NCBI GenBank assembly: GCA_028386065.3
Contig: JAKUCV010001973.1
Coordinates: forward strand, 51,798 to 115,797
Source: Turnera subulata
Taxonomy: Eukaryota; Streptophyta; Magnoliopsida; Malpighiales; Passifloraceae
DNA length: 64,000 bases
Reading direction: 5' to 3'
The notes beneath the pieces are model-generated. The model worked only from the letters and a program-made list of their open reading frames with translations. It was not told the DNA's origin and searched no databases. Positions within the stretch are counted from its first letter, which is position 1, and every line of letters begins with the position of its first letter. Positions 23,637 through 36,138 of this stretch are shown piece after piece. Position numbers and translations under genes: made by a program.

Positions 23637-26005
23637 TGGTTGTTCAAGTTTTACTCTACAACATACAATGTAGAGTAGATGTGGTGGTGTTGGAGTTGGA
23701 GTTGGGGTTAAATTAAAGCTGGGCAAAATTTTCAAACAAGTTGAAAAACTTGTTTAGTAGTAACATGTACTTGTTGTTGTTGGTTGTTGTGATTGGTTGT
23801 CATGTGGTAGGGGGCAATATGTCGTGTGTGTGTGTGTATTAATTTTGGGGGGTGGGGGTGGACTTCGGATCTCCAAAGACGCCGTGCGTTGTGGTATTAG
23901 TAGTAGTAGTAGGAGATGCAGATGCGCACACACAGAGTCATCACAACACTCACTCATCACTCACTGCCCTTTTGACTTTTTTTTTTGTTTTGTTTTTGTT
24001 ATTGTTTTTGGTAGTACTTGTTGTTGTTATTGCCATATTCCAAAGCAAATCATCACCCTCTGGCTCTGGGATCTTGGATCCATCGCTTCAAATGTGAACG
24101 CCTTTTCACACGCTTCTTTTTTCTTTTCTATACTAACCGAGTGGGATACTATTCTTTTTTTGAGTTTATGATTTTAAATACACATATCTTCTTCAATGGC
24201 CCCATCTTACCACATTATCTTCTTCTTCTTCTTCTGCCACACAGTTGAAGAAGATGGAAGACAATCAATGTCAATGAGCTTCCAACTTTTTTTTTTAAAA
24301 AAAAAAATCTCATGTCATGTCATGGCCTCCTGATTGAAGAAGGCCCCCAGCTTGACTCCTCCATTCAGGCTCCAAAGCAGCCCAAACAAACTATACTATA
24401 TCAGCCCAGCCCCCTTATCTATTTAAAGGTTGTACACTGCTGGACCGGGCTGTATAAACCACGTTTTGTTTAATATTGGGCTTCCATAAGTCCAGGCCTA
24501 TCCCTCAAATTTGGAATGAATCCAATAAGGTTTCCCTCGAGACCACCACGCCATGACTTGACTTGTGGGCCTGCTGCTATGCTATGCTATTGATCGATTC
24601 CCTAACCTTTGCCCTTTTTTGGCTATACCCCGACCGAGTATTGCAGTAAATAGTAGCATATGTTGTCAATAGAAATGGTCGCTACAGACCCAACAACATT
24701 AATTTTTTTTTTTAAAAAAAAACGACACCGAGAGATAGGGACCCCAATAAATTCTTCTTTCTTTCTTTCTTTTTTTAAAAAAAACTTTTTGTGTCTCTTT
24801 GGTGTATGTTGGGTCAAAAATAATTGTCCAAGTTGAAAAGCACTGGATCATGCATGCATTAGTAACTTTATTTTTATATTTGGACCCCAAGAAATAGTTG
24901 TAAAAGTGGGAAATGCACTTGCTTGCTTCATTTATGTGGGTCATTTCGGGTCCCCTCACTCACGACCTAATTATATCCATCATTACTTTGATGCTTCTGC
25001 CTTGTGCCTTTAAACTTTGGCAGAGATCAGAGCATTACCTTTTTTTTTTTTTTAATTTGTGTTTGCCATTTGATCTGAATTAGTAGTAATAAGAACAAGC
25101 AATGCAATGCAAGTCACATACCGCATTACCCCAGTTCTTAGTTGTTATGGGCCAGAGCCTCCATATCAATATTATATTCCTAGTAAGCTAGGGGTAGCAT
25201 ACTAGCATTCCTCATAATTCGTAAAACTAAAGAGTTCACTTGTAGGTAGTATCAAGAAGTGTCTCGTCTCCGTTCCTAAAAAGGTCCAAAAGGAGATTGA
25301 CAGAGCAGGAGGACATATTATTAGTGCATAAAAAGACCAAAGTATGTTTTTGACTGACTGACTGGAGGTCAGTTTACTTTATTAGACAGTTCACTTTGTT
25401 GTTGGGTTCCACAGAGTTTCACCTTATGTGTTTATTTTATCCATTGTCGTACATTTACGACAATTTACTTGCCAAAAAAAAATAAAGATCCCTTCATAAA
25501 AAAGTTAACCTCTCTTGTCACCACCATAAGCTGTTAAGAGATGAGAGCGTGCAACAGAAAGCACTAATAATTGAATATTCAGTATGTCTCCATAAATATA
25601 AAGACCAGAAAGTTAATTACTATACCAAATAAAAAGGAATAAATACTGGATTGATTGATTGATTACATGGGAGGAGAGGCGGAACAGAACCAACAAGAGG
25701 TTTACGAAAAGAACATTTCGGGGGACACTTACAACAACAGATAAATATGTAAAAGTGTAGTAGAATCATATTATAATTATAATTAATCATATAGATGTAG
25801 AACACAAAAAAAAACTCCAATACCGTACGTACGTACCCTCATTTCCTGGTGTAAAATCAAGATCCAGGAAAAGAAAAAGGCCCCCCCCCATCTTCAAGTT
25901 GTTCCTCCGATGTCATATCCTGTTGATTAAAATTAAAGAGGGTAGTCTTTTTTTGGTGGGTTCATACGATTTGATTAAATGAAATGAAAGAATACAATAA
26001 TTTTT
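23637..26005. other. AT-rich spacer downstream of patellin
   Basis: No coding exon was recognised. Simple repeats (TG, TAG, CTT) and several blocks in which a T run passes directly into an A run (near 24290-24307, 24703-24721, 24770-24784) are present. The right end should contain the patellin 3' UTR. Confidence 0.55.
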
Positions 26006-28560
26006 TTAATGGGTCGAGGAGGAAGGCTTGGATTTGAGACGGTAGAGGAGCTTCTTCTTCTTGGAGGTGGGGTTGTGGATGGTGAGCACAACCTTACCGG
26101 GTTCACCAACGTTGAAACTGTTGTGAACCACGGCAGGTTCTTCGGCTGCACCCACCTTTCTGGCCTTCTGGATTATCACGGTGTAGCTATCCTCAGCACT
26201 CGGCACAAACTCTGCTCCATACCTCACTTCCCATCCCACCACTCGTACTTCCCAACTCAGAGCGCACGCCTGCGTTCATCCCACGTAAAACAACAAACAT
26301 TAGTCACATTCCAATAACTAATTAAACGGAAGGAACATATGTCAATAATTATTGGGGACTTCATCGATCAGGTGATTCTATCCAATCCATCAGTCAATCG
26401 AGTGATCTCAGGCTCAATCAGCGTTTGAGGGGTATCCAAAGAAAGAAGATTCTTTAGTCGAGGAAATACTACCACTAACAGTACCATAATTCTGGTCTCT
26501 CTGTGTGTGTACAGACTACAAACACGGCAGGTAGACATGGTCACATGTTTCTTTTTCTTTTCTTGGATTCTTCAGAAAAAAAGGAAAGGATAGGGCTTTC
26601 TTTGTATTGTATGCAACTTGTAAGTTAAATAAGACAAAAAAGTAGAATCCGCCCACCTCAGAAACTGGGAACTCTACAGTGTGCTTTGCTGCTGGCTTCA
26701 CAGTGACCTCGGTCACAGCATCTGCTGTGCCAAATTCACCCTCTTTGCTCAGCCCTCCGTATTTGACTGGTATTTGCTCCGCCCCTATATACCTGACCAG
26801 TATATATATTTTACATAAATTGACCATGGTTAAAACCAGCCCCTAATAATTTCTACGACAAAGCATGTGACAAAAAGTAGAGAAAGCTATACTAAGTTAA
26901 GTTTGTAGTATAGTACCTGATAAGGGTCTCCGCTGATTTGGAAGGACCAGCAAACACAAACTTACTCCTTGTCCTCTGGGTCAAAAATGGGCTGATCATT
27001 TTGTTGACGGTTAGGTACCACCAGGGGACATTGATGAAGATCTACAAATTAACACCAAAATTTTTGCAACCCATTAATATCAAATCAAATCAGCACAGTA
27101 CTATGCATGTATATATAGTAGAATGGAAGATGGATGCATGGTGTAATTAAATTAACCTGTTTTGCTACAAATTCAGGGTAGTTGTCTTGTAGCAATTGGA
27201 GTGCCTGCTTTGTAGCTTGTCGAAGCTCTCTCTTAGCGGGTCCAGGAGAATTCCTCAAGTCATTGACCTGAACAATGGTGCAAATGCCCCCGGGGCTGAA
27301 ATCCAATTTCCTTATGCTCTTCTCCAGGAATTGAATCCTCCACCTCAAGAACCTCTCCCTCTTTTCCTCGTCGGAGAAGGTGTTCCTGTAGAGTTCCTTG
27401 CTCTGAAACTCCCCGTAGACATTATAGCAAACCGGGTGTCCATCCTTGTCAAAACCATGCATGAACACCACCTTCTCCAAATCGTGGCACCCCAAGTCTT
27501 GATCAACCAAACCATCAATGCCAAACTCTTTTCTCCACCGAATGGTGTTCTTGAGCATGGAGAATGCATCTCTGACCTTGAAGTCCCTGGCCCTCAGGAA
27601 TTTCAAGAGAATCACATCGCTTCTCTCATCTGCCAGTAGTGGTATGCCCCAGATAGATACCTCCTCCGCCACTGATGAAGATGACGCGTCTTTAAGCTCC
27701 TTATAATTGGTTTCCTCGTTGGCTTTTGCTTCGGGTTGTTTATGCTTATCCTCATCCTCATCCTGCTGTGCAGCCGCAGCAGAGGATACTGCCACGATGG
27801 TCTCTTCAATGGCTTCCACAGTCTTGGCGCCATCGTCGTCCGCAGCATCCGGGGCAACAACTTTCTCCTTCTCTTGGGGAACTGCATTAACGTCGCCCGC
27901 GTCAGGCACTTCAACCACCTTGACAGCTTCAACAACATCACTGGCATCTTCCGCTTTTGCTACCAGCTCTTGTGCGGATGCGGGAGGTGCCTCTTCTTGG
28001 CTAACTGGTTGCAGCACCGCCACGGCTGCATTGTTATCTTCAACTTCCTTGGTAATTTTCGGAGGTGGTGACAACGTGAATTCGTGGTTGTTGAGTGCAT
28101 CTTGAACGAGTTTCTTAAGCTCCTCAAGAGCTTTCTTTTCAGAATCCTGAAGGTCAGCAACTTTGGTGGTCTCTTCTTTAAAAGCAGCAGCAGCAGGAGG
28201 CTGATCGTGATCATCATCAGGAATATTCTTCTCGTCAATATTTTCATCTCCACCACCAACAGGTTTGGTCGACACCGCCGCATCAGTTGATGCCACATTC
28301 TTCTCCTCAACCTGTTTGGGCCTCGGCGGCAGCTCCTCCTCCTCCTCGGTCTCAGGCACCGGCGGTGGCTCCTTTTCCACCACCGTCACCGTTGGTGGGA
28401 CAGGTGCGGGTGTTATGGAGGTTGGTTTGGACTCAACCTGGTTGGGAACATGGGGGGCAACGTCGACGTCCACAACCTCTTCTTGTTGTTCTTGGTGGAG
28501 GACTACTACATCATGGTGCTGCACTTGGTCGTGGCCTGTCTTTTGGACCTCCTCAGCCAT
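26006..28560 (-). CDS. PATL3: Patellin (SEC14-GOLD phosphoinositide-binding protein)
   Basis: Patellins bind phosphoinositides and act at the plasma membrane and cell plate in membrane trafficking and cytokinesis. The 642-aa model has four exons: 28560-27157, 27041-26917, 26792-26657, 26269-26006. Residues 1-300 are an acidic, Glu/Lys/Pro/Val/Ala-rich region of low complexity. The CRAL-TRIO N-terminal part begins at SIWGIPLLADERSD (302) and includes LLKFLRARDFKVRDA. The SEC14 lipid-binding lobe follows (VVFMHGFDKDGHPVCYNVYG, NVPWWYLTVNKMISPF), and the C-terminal GOLD domain ends in NPTSKKKKLLYRLK, whose lysine run is typical of the family. Domain sequence is closest, from memory, to PATL3/PATL5; PATL1, PATL2 and PATL4 are less likely but not excluded. 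The start ATG is the first in the frame, and a TATA element lies about 185 bp upstream. Confidence 0.92.
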
Positions 28561-28601
28561 TCTCGTACTACAACTAGTTTTGTTCTGTGTTTTTGGGATA
28601 G

Positions 28602-28621
28602 ATATATATATATATATATAT
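28602..28621. repeat. (AT)10 microsatellite in the patellin leader
   Basis: Dinucleotide run about 40-60 bp upstream of the patellin ATG, probably transcribed. Confidence 0.85.
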
Positions 28622-28741
28622 GGACTTGGAAGTTTCTTTTTGGGGGGTTTGAAAGGAACAGAAGGAAGAACGATTAAGGTTGGGAGAGAGACAAGGGAAG
28701 TAGTCTAAGTGATGAGGAAGGGGATTAAGGGAAGAGGGGCA

Positions 28742-28749
28742 CTTATATA
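28742..28749 (-). promoter_or_regulatory. TATA box of the patellin gene
   Basis: TATATAAG on the minus strand, about 185 bp upstream of the patellin ATG. Confidence 0.5.
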
Positions 28750-30798
28750 AGGAGTTTGTGTTGGGGGAAAAAATGGGAAAGGTTTGGTAAGGGAGTGGGG
28801 TTGGGGGGTTAGCGGGAGTCAAGGATTTTGATAGGTGGTGATGTGAGGCGTGGACTGTGGGGGGGAAGTTGTACTTGTATTTGTGTATGTTTGTGAGTTG
28901 TAAAACTAAAAACAAAGGTAAAGAAAAGAGTGCTGCTGGACAGATCGAGTTGTCATGCTCAAGAATTGAGCGAAGCCAGTTTGGGGCTAATTATTCTCTT
29001 CTTCTCTGGTTTGGGGTGTGGCCTTGTAGGTGAGTGGGGACCTTGTAATAGAATACCTCTATCCATTTTTTTTACAATCTGTCCTAACAATTTTCTTTGT
29101 ATCTTTATCTTTGTGTTTGTTTGTTGGATGGAGTTGTAAGGAGTTTGGACATAATCTTTGCCCCCTCAAACTGTGGCCGGGCCTTCCAGTTTGCACTTTG
29201 CAGTAGTAATCATCGGCGTGTGTTCCGCTACTTTCATCCTCCAATTCCATTCATTCATTTCTGGATGCATCATCACACACAATCCCTAATAATTAAAACC
29301 TCCTCCTAATAATGCTGTTTTTTTTCCTCTCGTTATCTTTTTCTTCTTTTGGCTTTAATCCCTCTGCATTGGTTATGTTTTTCTTGGGGTGGCAGTGGAC
29401 CTACATCACACGGTCCCTGGCTTATATTAAGATTTTAAAACACCAATCTCAACGTGGATTTACTACTTGTATTTACCAAGCGCATTATGTGATCCGCCAC
29501 AACATTAATTTTAAAACAGTAGATAATCTCAATACATGAAACGAATGGATCATCATCAAAGATTCCACCGTAGCAGTTCAAAAAAATTGAACAAAATGAA
29601 AGAGTTATTCCTTGTCGGGTGTACTACACTACTACAGTTTATGGTGGTATCACACAATACTACAAAATTTCTGGGCAAAATTTAATGATCGTGGAAAGTG
29701 GACACACAAGAAGCCGTTGATTTGTCGGATCTTTTTTCTTTTTTCGAACGTTGATTCAATAATAGGATCCTCAGCTCTCGCGTGTCCAGTTGGTAGTATG
29801 TATATATCCGAATGAACCGTTGGAAAGAAAAAAGAAACGCCACCACCATACCAACTCAGCTGCTGTACCCGACCCCCACTGCCTTTTATTTTTGCCACCA
29901 GTAGTAGTAGTTCATGTTGCTGGCAATGGGTGTGTGTCTGTTGCATCATGCCACATGTTGGCAAATGGCAATGCATTCTTTTTTTTTTTTTTCTCAGGAA
30001 ATATGACAGGACAGACGCAAATCTTCAAAGTTTCCAGGCCACAAACGCGTCTTCGCCTTTTGCTCTTGTTCATTCTATTGCTTTTCTTCCTCTCCATATG
30101 ACTGGGAGGGATATCCATTGCATCCCTTATTTAACTTGGTACTATGTAATATGCAGCTTTCACGATGATTATTATGGAACAGCATACTTAATTATGCTTT
30201 AGATGATCAACATATGCTACCGTATTCACTACATAACAATCATTCTTAATATTTTACTATCACTGAATCTGTTTTAATGCAGAGTTTCCTGAAACCGATC
30301 ACAATGACCAGTGCCACAGCAAACACATTAATTGAAAGACAAGCATCATAAATTAATTGCACCATGTTTCGCAGGTCTAAATCATTGAACAGACCTGCAG
30401 GGGATCTCTACACTTTTAATTAACCTACTACAAGAAAACCAACGTTTCCCAACTCACCACAAAATCCCCACCCATATGCCACCTCCAGTTTCATCCTATA
30501 TGAACGCACACAACACCAAAAAGAAAAAAAAAGAAAAAAATCACAACAAACCTTACAATCAGACACAACTAATCAAAACGTTGGTTTTTGGATGGACTTC
30601 AAAAAAGAGACAAAAAACTTCTTCAACTACAGCAATGTCATGGAGAAATTAAAATCTTCTTTAGCCAGGCAGCTTAATTCTCCTGAACTATCCTGATTAA
30701 TGAGCAAGGCACCAGAAAAAGCTTAGGGAAAAATGGCGCGCCAAAAAGAAGAAAAAAGAATTAGGACCTACACAAACCCATACACCTGCATGTTAGAG
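28750..30798. other. Spacer between patellin promoter and glucanase 3' end
   Basis: The upstream patellin region is G-rich (runs of G at 28749-28865). The rest is AT-rich spacer and the probable glucanase 3' UTR (about 30600-30798). No coding signal was recognised. Confidence 0.55.
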
Positions 30799-33074
30799 TT
30801 ATACCATAGTTACAAAAAGGAGGCTTGAAACCAACCAAAACAGCTTAAGGGGCCGTCCAACTCCCTTCTCCCCACCTCCGTAATAGGGCTCAATCATTAT
30901 GTCGAATTTGCAAGTCCCCTGGGATGGATCCTGATTTGTGGTGGTAGAAACATTTGGGAACTTGCATGCTATTTCCTGCTGGTTATTTATTTGGTAGTAA
31001 CTGTTAAATGCAAACGAAATGTTCCCCCTGGCATCCAAGTTCCCACATGATGTCCCATATCCCAGCTTGGTGCAGTCACCATTCCCACATGCGTAGCTCA
31101 CGCTTCGAGCCACTTCTGGATCATCAAGCTTGGCAGACGGCTTCATCACACACCACTTCCGTTCCAGGTACCGCACATTCCTAGCCGGAACTAAAGCTCC
31201 GGTATTGGTTGTGCCAAGGTTAAGGTTGTACTTGGGGAGCCCATCAAATGTAAATATTCCCCAGTGGCGTTCAAAGTTGCCCGGTTGGATACTCTTAGCA
31301 TCCTCATCAATCAGACTGAATAAGTAGGCAACCACCGGCTGAGGCCTCATTGGAGTTCCTTGCCCAGCTGCGATATGGGACATAAACCCTTGGTTAAACC
31401 GCCTTGCAAGCTCTATATTAGCATTACGGTCTCCATCAGTAGGCCACCCAATTTCTCCAATGATGATAGGCAAGTTGCCAAACCCATTCTTCTGTAGGGC
31501 ATGTACCAGAGTGTCGTGATTAGCGTCAAACATGTTGGAGTAGTATGTTCCCCCATCGTTTATAGGACTTCCGTTGCCGTCGAAGAATGCGTATTCAACC
31601 GGAAAGTTGGCATCGCTGTAGAGGCTAATGAAAGGATAGATATTCACAGTGAAGGGTCCACCAGTGTCGCTCAAGAATTTGACAATAGCGAGCATGAGAT
31701 CATGGATATCGGCTCGAAAATCACCACCAGAAGGAAGACCATCTGAGCTTTCATAAACATCAGCATTCAGCGGTACAGTGACCTTAACTCGGCCCGCAAG
31801 ATTAGCTTTGACCAATGCTGCTTGAACATTCCGGAGAGCAGGGAACGTTGATCTCAAAAAGGTTCCATTGTATGTTTCCAAGAAGGGCTCATTTCCAACT
31901 GCAACATACCTGTTCCAACATAATTGGAATCAGTTGCACTGCCACAAACAGGACAAGCAAAGCTGAAACTCTAAATGACAAATGAGCTACGTTCGATCCA
32001 TATCCATCCAAGGAACACACACAATCATGGAGCAGGAATTCCAGACAAGTGCTGCCTAATGACAAAGGCTATTAAGTATTAACACTATCCAAAATGCTGG
32101 CTAGAGCCCTGCATTGGAGATAAGATTCAAACCCCGAAAGATATGTGCAGACCAAGTACTACAAGGAGCTTGTCTCGTCCCATAAAAGAAAAAAAAAACG
32201 GGAAACTCCATTTACAGAATCAACTTTACGGCTTCCAAAATCATATTAAAACTCATCAATCATTTGACATTTGACATTAAATCCGTTTGGGAATTGACAT
32301 CGAAGAATGCATATTCAACCGGAAAGTTGGCATCGCTGTAGAGGATAATGAAAGGATAGATATTTGTTGGGAAGAAAAAAACAGATAAGTCTTTACTAGT
32401 CAATCTGCTAGGTCAAGCAGGGGTGGAAAATGATACAAATAAATACAACCACGAATAAACAAAAAGAATCCCCATGAAAATATGAGGAATATTAATCAAA
32501 TTAGGCAGATAAAAACTTCATATAATATTAAAGCTAGATATAGGAATGCAGACTTTCATACTTGCTATTGCAATCTTAAAACTGCAATAGTTCGAAACTT
32601 AATGAAACGACAAATAAATAGCACCATACACCAAGCAACAACGTCATCCACCCGGAATATGGAATGCTTTTCTTCTCAAACAATAACAAGAAAGGTAGGG
32701 GAAGGGGAAACTGACCTGATATCAACACCGTCTCTGTTGATATGCGTGGAGACGTTATTGGAAACCCATTTATCAGCAGCCTTGGTGCTACTAGCCATTG
32801 TTGCAAGCATATCATTTGGGATGCCCACCATGACCTCAATTCCAGACTTACCAAGAGCTCTCAATGTATCATAATTTGCGTCGAAAAGCTTAACCCTTTG
32901 GATCCCATTTTCCCTAAGTAGACGCACCACAGTGTCAGGGGGCAGAGGATGGGTTGCTTGTGTCCCCCAGTTGGCTCCTATGCCGGGACCAACTGCACTA
33001 ACCATCGAAGCTAATGACACTAATGCAGCAGCCACAATGAAGAAACCAATGTTTATCTTCTTCAAGTCCACCAT
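30799..33074 (-). CDS. GPI-anchored glucan endo-1,3-beta-glucosidase (GH17 + X8)
   Basis: Cell-wall beta-1,3-glucan (callose) hydrolase, 489 aa in two exons: 33074-32716 and 31909-30799. The start is the ATG at 33074; the open frame extends three codons further only from a GTG. The N-terminal hydrophobic segment ([17 protein letters not shown]) is a signal peptide. The GH17 domain follows with [19 protein letters not shown], the acid/base Glu127 in VGNEP and the nucleophile Glu272 in GEIGWPT. An X8/CBM43 carbohydrate-binding domain spans about 372-455, beginning at KWCVMKP and rich in Cys. The C-terminal hydrophobic tail ([16 protein letters not shown]) after a Gly-rich stretch is a GPI-anchor signal. 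It is closest, from memory, to the At5g58090/At4g31140 type (glucan endo-1,3-beta-glucosidase 6/5). The long intron carries a copy of part of exon 2. Confidence 0.94.
32301..32364 (-). repeat. Copy of glucanase exon 2 segment inside the gene's intron
   Basis: This 64-bp stretch matches 31581-31644 in the coding exon with only two mismatches, in the same orientation and exactly 720 bp away. It has no splice sites of its own that fit the reading frame, so it is best read as a non-coding duplicate. Confidence 0.9.
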
Positions 33075-36000
33075 TGCAGCCACCCCTTTATCTCACTGCA
33101 TAGACGTATGGGGAAGCTATTGAGTTTTTGTCTTGGAACTCATGTATTATTAATTAGGATACCCAGCGTCAACTAAACCTGCCAAGTCCATGAATCACTA
33201 AAATATGCGTGGGAAATGTCTGAAATTCCAACCTATAATGGGTGGGCACTATACATGCATCATCGCTGGACTAAAACGTCAAGGACAGAACTTTAATAAA
33301 CATTTGCACAGGGGTAGTTAGTGGGTGGTTTGGACCAAATTGGGTTACTAACTAATAGTAACAACGCGCAGTTCTAAGGAGGTTGGAGAGGAACATTAAG
33401 GAGGTAGTATTATTGATTTTTGAGTTCCAGGGGTAAAACAGTCATGTAGAGGATAGGAGTACGGTGGTCCGGTCGCCCTCAAACTCATCAGCTATAGACA
33501 AGTACTTGTAGTTGCTACTTTGATTAGTAAAATGAAAGTAAAAAACAGCCAAAGATTTGGGAGCTTCTGCAGACACACACCAGCTAGTAGATGCAAAAAA
33601 ATGAAGTCTTGTTATTTTAAGAAGCAGAATACAACAAAGCTGCTTAAAATGATAAAAGGTGTGCAGCAGGGGAGGTATAAGCTTACCTAGCTAACAGAGG
33701 CGCGAGAATAGAGGCTAAATCTGGAGGCCAACTAGGTGGAACAAAACAAGTAACTGAAACCAAGTGCTGTTAAGGTCTGCTCTATTCAAATCAGAAGCTT
33801 AGCTTAGCTGGGTGAATGCTACAAGTTGACAAAGGAGTTTAAGCCAAAAGATTAGAGCTTTTTTCTTTTTTTTTGTATGGAAGCAAAAGATTAGAGCTTG
33901 ATATAGCTAGGGCGCAGAAAAGCAAAAGGAATCTTTTTTGGGGTGTCAAGAAATGTAGGGACGAGAATTGGAGGGAGAAAGAGGTTAAAAATGTATGTTA
34001 TTGGTTAGGAAGATGAGAAATGGGAAGATCTGAAAGAATTTCTAAGCCCATCTCATCTCATGGGGGCACAACCAATAATGCTGAAAAAGTTTTTGAGCAA
34101 AGCTAGGAGAGACCCCCTAAGGATGATAAAAAAAGAGGAGTCTATAAAAAGTTATTTTTTCCTCTTTTTTGTGTGTGTGTGTGTGGGTTGGGGAGGAAGC
34201 TGGAAGAAGCAACTTTTTGGGGGAGAAGCAGTTGATAACTACTACTCAAGTGTTTGAGGAGGTGAGGATAACTCAGAGACTAACACTAATGAAGCGGGCG
34301 GATTCAATGGCAGCACAAGGGAAAACGGAAAGAAAAAGGAGAGCAAACTAGCAAATTAAAGAAATACTACCATATGCATAGAGAATTGGGCGAGAAGCAA
34401 AGTTAAGAAGAGTAAGTACTAAAGGAGAGAGAAACGAAGGGAAAGAAAAAAAAAAAAGGAAGAAGTTAATAAGAAGGAATCCGGTTACTGGAGTTGCTGT
34501 ATGGTTGGTAATCTATATATTAATAATAAGAACTAAGCTTTAACTGTAAGAAGTAAGAAGTGAGTTCAAGAATCTGTGCCTGCAGGATGCCCCCCCGGAT
34601 CCTCTCCTTCAATAAAAAAGACAAACCCCCNTTGCACCTTCCTGTAGGAGGAGGCCCTAGCTTAGCTAATGGGCCAAGACCAACAACATCACAGCATACA
34701 ATAATCTGACGGCTAATGGGGTTGGAGGGAGATACAAATGGAGTGGAGTGGAGTCAGCAAGAGCAGACGTCCAAAGAGTGGAAGAGAAACACGTCAAAGC
34801 CCAAAATGTAACGCCTGGACCAAACACCCACCCTTCCCTTTCAATAAGAAAAAAAGGAAAAAGAAAAAAAGAAACGCAGCACTAGGCACTAGCTAGTTAG
34901 AGTGAGTAAATTTACCAGTGTCAAATTTCTTTCTAGCATATCCACCTTGTCTTTGGTTGGTTACTATGCTCCCAATTTAATTATCCTCGTTATTAATATT
35001 TTGTTGTAGTAGTAGTACTGGTAATTATAAACGGGATGGAGAAGTTTGGAATTGAAAACAACAACTAGTATTGAAAAAGCCCACAAAAACAAGGTTGGGC
35101 TAGAAATTAATTGGGATGATTTTACAAAAGCCCAGTCCACAGAGAAGTGAAAACCATTTGTGAAGAGAGCCAGCCCAAAGCGAAAATGAAAAGAGGGCGA
35201 TGAATGAACCCATAAGATAAGACCAGTTTAACTAACAGTAAAGGAGGATGTTGGGCTGTCTGGGTAGGATCCATGAGAAAATGAGAGGAATTAAGCAATG
35301 TGTGATGGTATTGGTATGACAGTAGTAGTAGATATGGAGCCAGTGTCTGAGTCAGGCAGCCAGTAAATTAAAGTTGTTGATAAAGGGAGGAGGAATGGAG
35401 GGAGCAGAAGGTCGCGCCAAATGTAAAGTGGGTTTGGAGGAGGTGGCAAATGGCAATGCTAGCTAGCTGGAGGAGAAAGTAGTAGATTAGGTACTGTGGG
35501 TGACTCACCAAATTTGAAAAAAGCTAGCCTGCCGTGCATGGCAGACAGTTAAAGCAGATGCTTTATCAAAGAATAGGGAGGGCATGCAGCTAGGGCAGTG
35601 GGGTGGGGCACACACACACAGGAAAAAAGGAAAACATCAAAACCCATACTATCATGTATGGAATCATACACATACGCGGACTTCCAATGAGAAGAGAACA
35701 GTCCATGCATATGCATTCATGACACTCTGTGTCTTTCTCATCAATCCTCCCGTGATCACACAGAGATAAGGATGACAATCCAGAGTACAGTAGTCGTAGC
35801 AGGCAGTAGTGTACTATCTAGCGTCATGACTCCTGTCAGTCAGTGGCCCCCGGCCCTCTCTCTCTCTCTCAACCTCTCTTTGTCCGGTTCCATTCCACTC
35901 CACCGACAAAAGTGTTAGAGTCGTGAATATTTGTTGTTGTTCTTTGTTAAGTGGAGTCTTGACAACTGCTATATCCATCCATCTATATATATGTGTATTG

Positions 36001-36138
36001 TAGGAGCACAACAACACCAACTTAGAGACATATGTATATCTCCTCCAATAGGCTATAGCTATATAGTGTGATCATTTGAGCAGAAAAACCAGTTGCTAGC
36101 TAGCTAGTATCTCCTTAATTAACTGTAAGATTAGCCTT
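33075..36138. other. Spacer between glucanase and defensin cluster
   Basis: Glucanase upstream region followed by AG-rich and AT-rich spacer. Contains an undetermined base at 34631, TG and CA runs (34170-34183, 35608-35620) and TATA-like sequence at 35981-35991 before the first defensin. No coding exon was recognised. Confidence 0.55.
34631..34631. other. Undetermined base (N)
   Basis: The only N in the window, directly after a run of five C. It indicates a draft assembly or an ambiguous homopolymer call. Confidence 0.99.

Noticed and set aside
27196..28708. Open frames on the + strand opposite patellin
   Set aside because: Low-complexity Ser/Thr/Gly-rich shadows of the acidic patellin exon.
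32100..32200. Possible reverse-oriented SINE B-box (GATTCAAACCCC) in the glucanase intron
   Set aside because: No matching A-box at the right distance, no tail and no target-site duplication.
33075..33083. Three-codon N-terminal extension of the glucanase
   Set aside because: It would need a GTG start. The ATG at 33074 directly precedes the signal peptide.
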